From the NCBI GenBank assembly GCA_937907415.1, contig CALCHY010000274.1, forward strand, positions 1-6,028: DNA of 6,028 bases, given 5' to 3'. Each line of letters starts with the position of its first letter. The first letter of the stretch is position 1. The notes beneath the pieces were generated by a model. It made no database searches. It saw only the letters and a program-made list of their open reading frames with translations, and was not told the origin of the DNA. This document shows positions 4,754 through 6,028 of the stretch, one piece after another. The stretch is from an uncultured Trueperaceae bacterium (GTDB lineage Bacteria > Deinococcota > Deinococci > Deinococcales > Trueperaceae). The position numbers and the translations under genes were made by a program.

Positions 4754-5752
4754 ATGAACCCAGAACTACTCAGCCCCGACGCTCACCACCTACTCCTGAT
4801 TCACTTCTTCAACCGAGGCAGGGTGCTCATCCGGTACGAAGACGGCGCTTGGGGCTCCTACAACCTCGTAGACCGAACCCACGACGCCTTCGGCCGCCCA
4901 CTCCTCCTCGAAGAGCTGTTCGACCGAGGCTTCATAGAAGAAAACCCGGATGCAGAGATCTTCTCGTTCGATACTCCACCCTGCACCCTTTACGAACTAA
5001 CGAGCGGCGCCTACTACTACCTCAGCCGCCAACGCCATACCCCAGACGCCCTCATCGACCACGACCGTGCGCCCTGGCGCGGACAGTACACCGAAGGCCA
5101 AGTTGAGACCCTCTCCCGGCTAGCGCAGGAAGTGGCCGATACCTCCTCCGTGGACCTAGTCGGTGCCTTCCTAAGCCTGCACGACCTGCTAGGTGGCGGC
5201 GTCATCGGCCAGCACGCCCGCACTCGACGCTGGCGCATCTTCTATTACGACGATTACGACGACTGCACAAGCGTGCCCCTGCGCTCAAATACCTTCCAAG
5301 CCCTCCTCAAGGTCGGCCTGATCACCAACGAATCAGAACGCACCAACCCAAGAAACGACCAGAGCGAATATGGCAACTGGCACGCCCTTACGGTGGCAGG
5401 CAACAGCCTCGCCTGGGACATCAACCACGACCAATACGACCCCATCGACCAACGCCTCGAAGCAGTAGCCGACTTCAGAGAACTTCTAGCAGCCGACATC
5501 AACGCAGGACTCCAGAACCCCGACGACGACTTCCATCCACGCGAACGAGCCCTCTTCTGGACCGCCTTCACCCTCGAGCAAGAGAACGACCCACAAGCAC
5601 GAGAGATGCTCCAGGCGCTTACGTCTGTACTCCAGACCCTAGTAGGCCAATACGCGGGCGCAGAGTTCGCCAAAGCAATCCACGACCTCGCAAAAGCAAA
5701 CGCGCGACGCCAATCCCAAGAAGAACCCCAGAACGACCTCAAGCCAAACTAG
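4754..5752 (+). CDS. Protein with two winged-helix-like modules and helical C-terminus
   Basis: I choose ATG 4754 (332 aa), with GAAGGTGG (4736-4743) as a somewhat distant RBS. ATG 4721, in frame, overlaps the -10 element and is unlikely to be in the mRNA. The protein contains a repeated module. Copy 1 spans residues 10-92: GRVLIRYEDGAWGSYNL, then LLLEELFDRGFIEE, then LYELTSGAYYYL. Copy 2 spans 136-222: RRWRIFYYDD, then TFQALLKVGLITNE, then WHALTVAGNSLAW. In both, Trp (33, 160) precedes the helix with GFI/GLI by a similar distance and the [YH].LT..G motif by 47-50 residues. A helix ending in G[FL]I, then a wing, then YxLTxxG, is typical of winged-helix DNA-binding domains. The last 110 residues are charged and helical. 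A regulator or DNA-binding role is inferred, not shown. CTA (about nine), AGA and ATA codons set it apart from the left-hand genes. Confidence 0.85.
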   Translation: MNPELLSPDAHHLLLIHFFNRGRVLIRYEDGAWGSYNLVDRTHDAFGRPLLLEELFDRGFIEENPDAEIFSFDTPPCTLYELTSGAYYYLSRQRHTPDALIDHDRAPWRGQYTEGQVETLSRLAQEVADTSSVDLVGAFLSLHDLLGGGVIGQHARTRRWRIFYYDDYDDCTSVPLRSNTFQALLKVGLITNESERTNPRNDQSEYGNWHALTVAGNSLAWDINHDQYDPIDQRLEAVADFRELLAADINAGLQNPDDDFHPRERALFWTAFTLEQENDPQAREMLQALTSVLQTLVGQYAGAEFAKAIHDLAKANARRQSQEEPQNDLKPN

Positions 5753-5774
5753 GCATCAAGGAAGCCAACCCAAC

Positions 5775-5823
5775 TGCCGTCGAGAATCACGCCCAACGGC
5801 ACAACAGCGGCCTATCATGCCGT
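5775..5823 (+). promoter_or_regulatory. Promoter with three spaced TGCCGT sites
   Basis: TGCCGT occurs at 5775-5780 and 5818-5823, and inverted (ACGGCA) at 5796-5801. The start-to-start distances are 21 and 22 bp, two DNA turns each, so all sites face the same side. The last copy overlaps the -10-like TATCAT (5813-5818). This looks like an array of operator half-sites for the gene at 5866, though 6-bp words recur easily by chance. Confidence 0.35.
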
Positions 5824-5865
5824 AACCACACCATGCCTAGCAACAAATGAATAGTCGGAGGCATC

Positions 5866-6028
5866 ATGAAAGAGTGGCTCGCAGAGGCAGCGCACCCCCC
5901 CAAGCCGGAACTCGCGCGCAAGGCGCACAAGTTCCTAGCGAGCCTCTATCAAGACGGCAACCTCATCCTTCTCCGCGGCAACGGCGACCTAAGCTGGTTC
6001 CTCTACAACATCCAGAGCAACGAAACCC
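5866..6028 (+). CDS. N-terminal part of a protein possibly related to the preceding one (cut by window end)
   Basis: The gene starts at ATG 5866 with CGGAGG (5856-5861) just upstream. It remains open to the window end, giving 54 visible residues. It is too short for most gene finders but has a proper RBS, a promoter-like TATCAT and typical codon use. After a helical lead (KEWLAEAAHPPKPELARKAH) the segment GNLILLRGNGDLSWFLYNIQ (31-50) resembles the start of the first module of the upstream protein (GRVLIRYEDGAWGSYNLV). Both have a Gly-started hydrophobic strand, a G turn and W..YN[LI]. This suggests a tandem paralogue or a related one-module protein. The alignment covers only about 30 residues and needs small gaps, so the relationship is tentative. 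Function unknown; the rest lies outside the window. Confidence 0.75.
   Translation, partial: MKEWLAEAAHPPKPELARKAHKFLASLYQDGNLILLRGNGDLSWFLYNIQSNET

Noticed and set aside
4605..4757. 50-codon frame from ATG 4605 whose TGA overlaps ATG 4754
   Set aside because: It has no convincing RBS, runs across three promoter-like hexamers, and its Ser/Gly/His-rich product resembles no coding pattern of this window.
256..5742. Long minus-strand reading frames across the window
   Set aside because: All mirror plus-strand genes and yield Gly/Ala/Val- or Arg/Ser-rich products expected from the complement of C-rich codons. None has a credible RBS and independent promoter.

Overview
The window is high-GC bacterial DNA, about 60-65% G+C by eye, and every credible gene lies on the + strand. 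The coding strand is strongly C-rich: CTC, ATC, GCC, GAC and ACC dominate the third position. In the gene at 406-894, nine of ten leucines are CTC, one is CTT and none is CTG. TGA ends only one of the ten genes whose stop is visible. Several genes are preceded by a TANNNT -10-like hexamer with no clear -35 box. One such hexamer sits 6 bp before a GTG start that has no Shine-Dalgarno (SD) sequence, which is the leaderless arrangement known from Deinococcus. A Deinococcus-type host, on a plasmid, prophage or other accessory segment, fits best. An actinobacterial plasmid or phage cannot be excluded. No ribosomal, tRNA, integrase, transposase, replication or CRISPR marker is present.

Left part (1-1640): the 3' end of an unrecognised gene, a 162-aa acidic protein with a degenerate EF-hand-like stretch, and a secreted lipoprotein with a clear lipobox. 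A strong GC-rich stem-loop (1603-1633) closes this part.

Middle (1658-3349): two overlapping genes (1658-2197 and 2185-2691) encode clearly homologous proteins, an old tandem duplication. A small, probably leaderless gene follows, whose -10 element begins with the stop codon of the gene before it. Then comes an 88-aa protein resembling the DUF6504 type, with a 19-bp operator-like palindrome on its promoter.

Right part (3440-6028): a 214-aa two-part protein resembling ones seen in phages and plasmids, with a KOW/SH3-like first half. Next is a 124-aa orphan whose promoter lies between two perfect 10-bp inverted arms. Last is a 332-aa protein with two copies of a winged-helix-like module, followed by the start of a possible relative cut by the window end. 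Codon use shifts in the 332-aa gene, with more CTA and some AGA and ATA.

No stretch longer than 300 bases lacks a gene; the longest gap is 4554-4753. The genes look like a row of small orphan units, each with its own ribosome binding site (RBS) and often its own promoter. Apart from the duplicated pair, nothing shows that they form one pathway.
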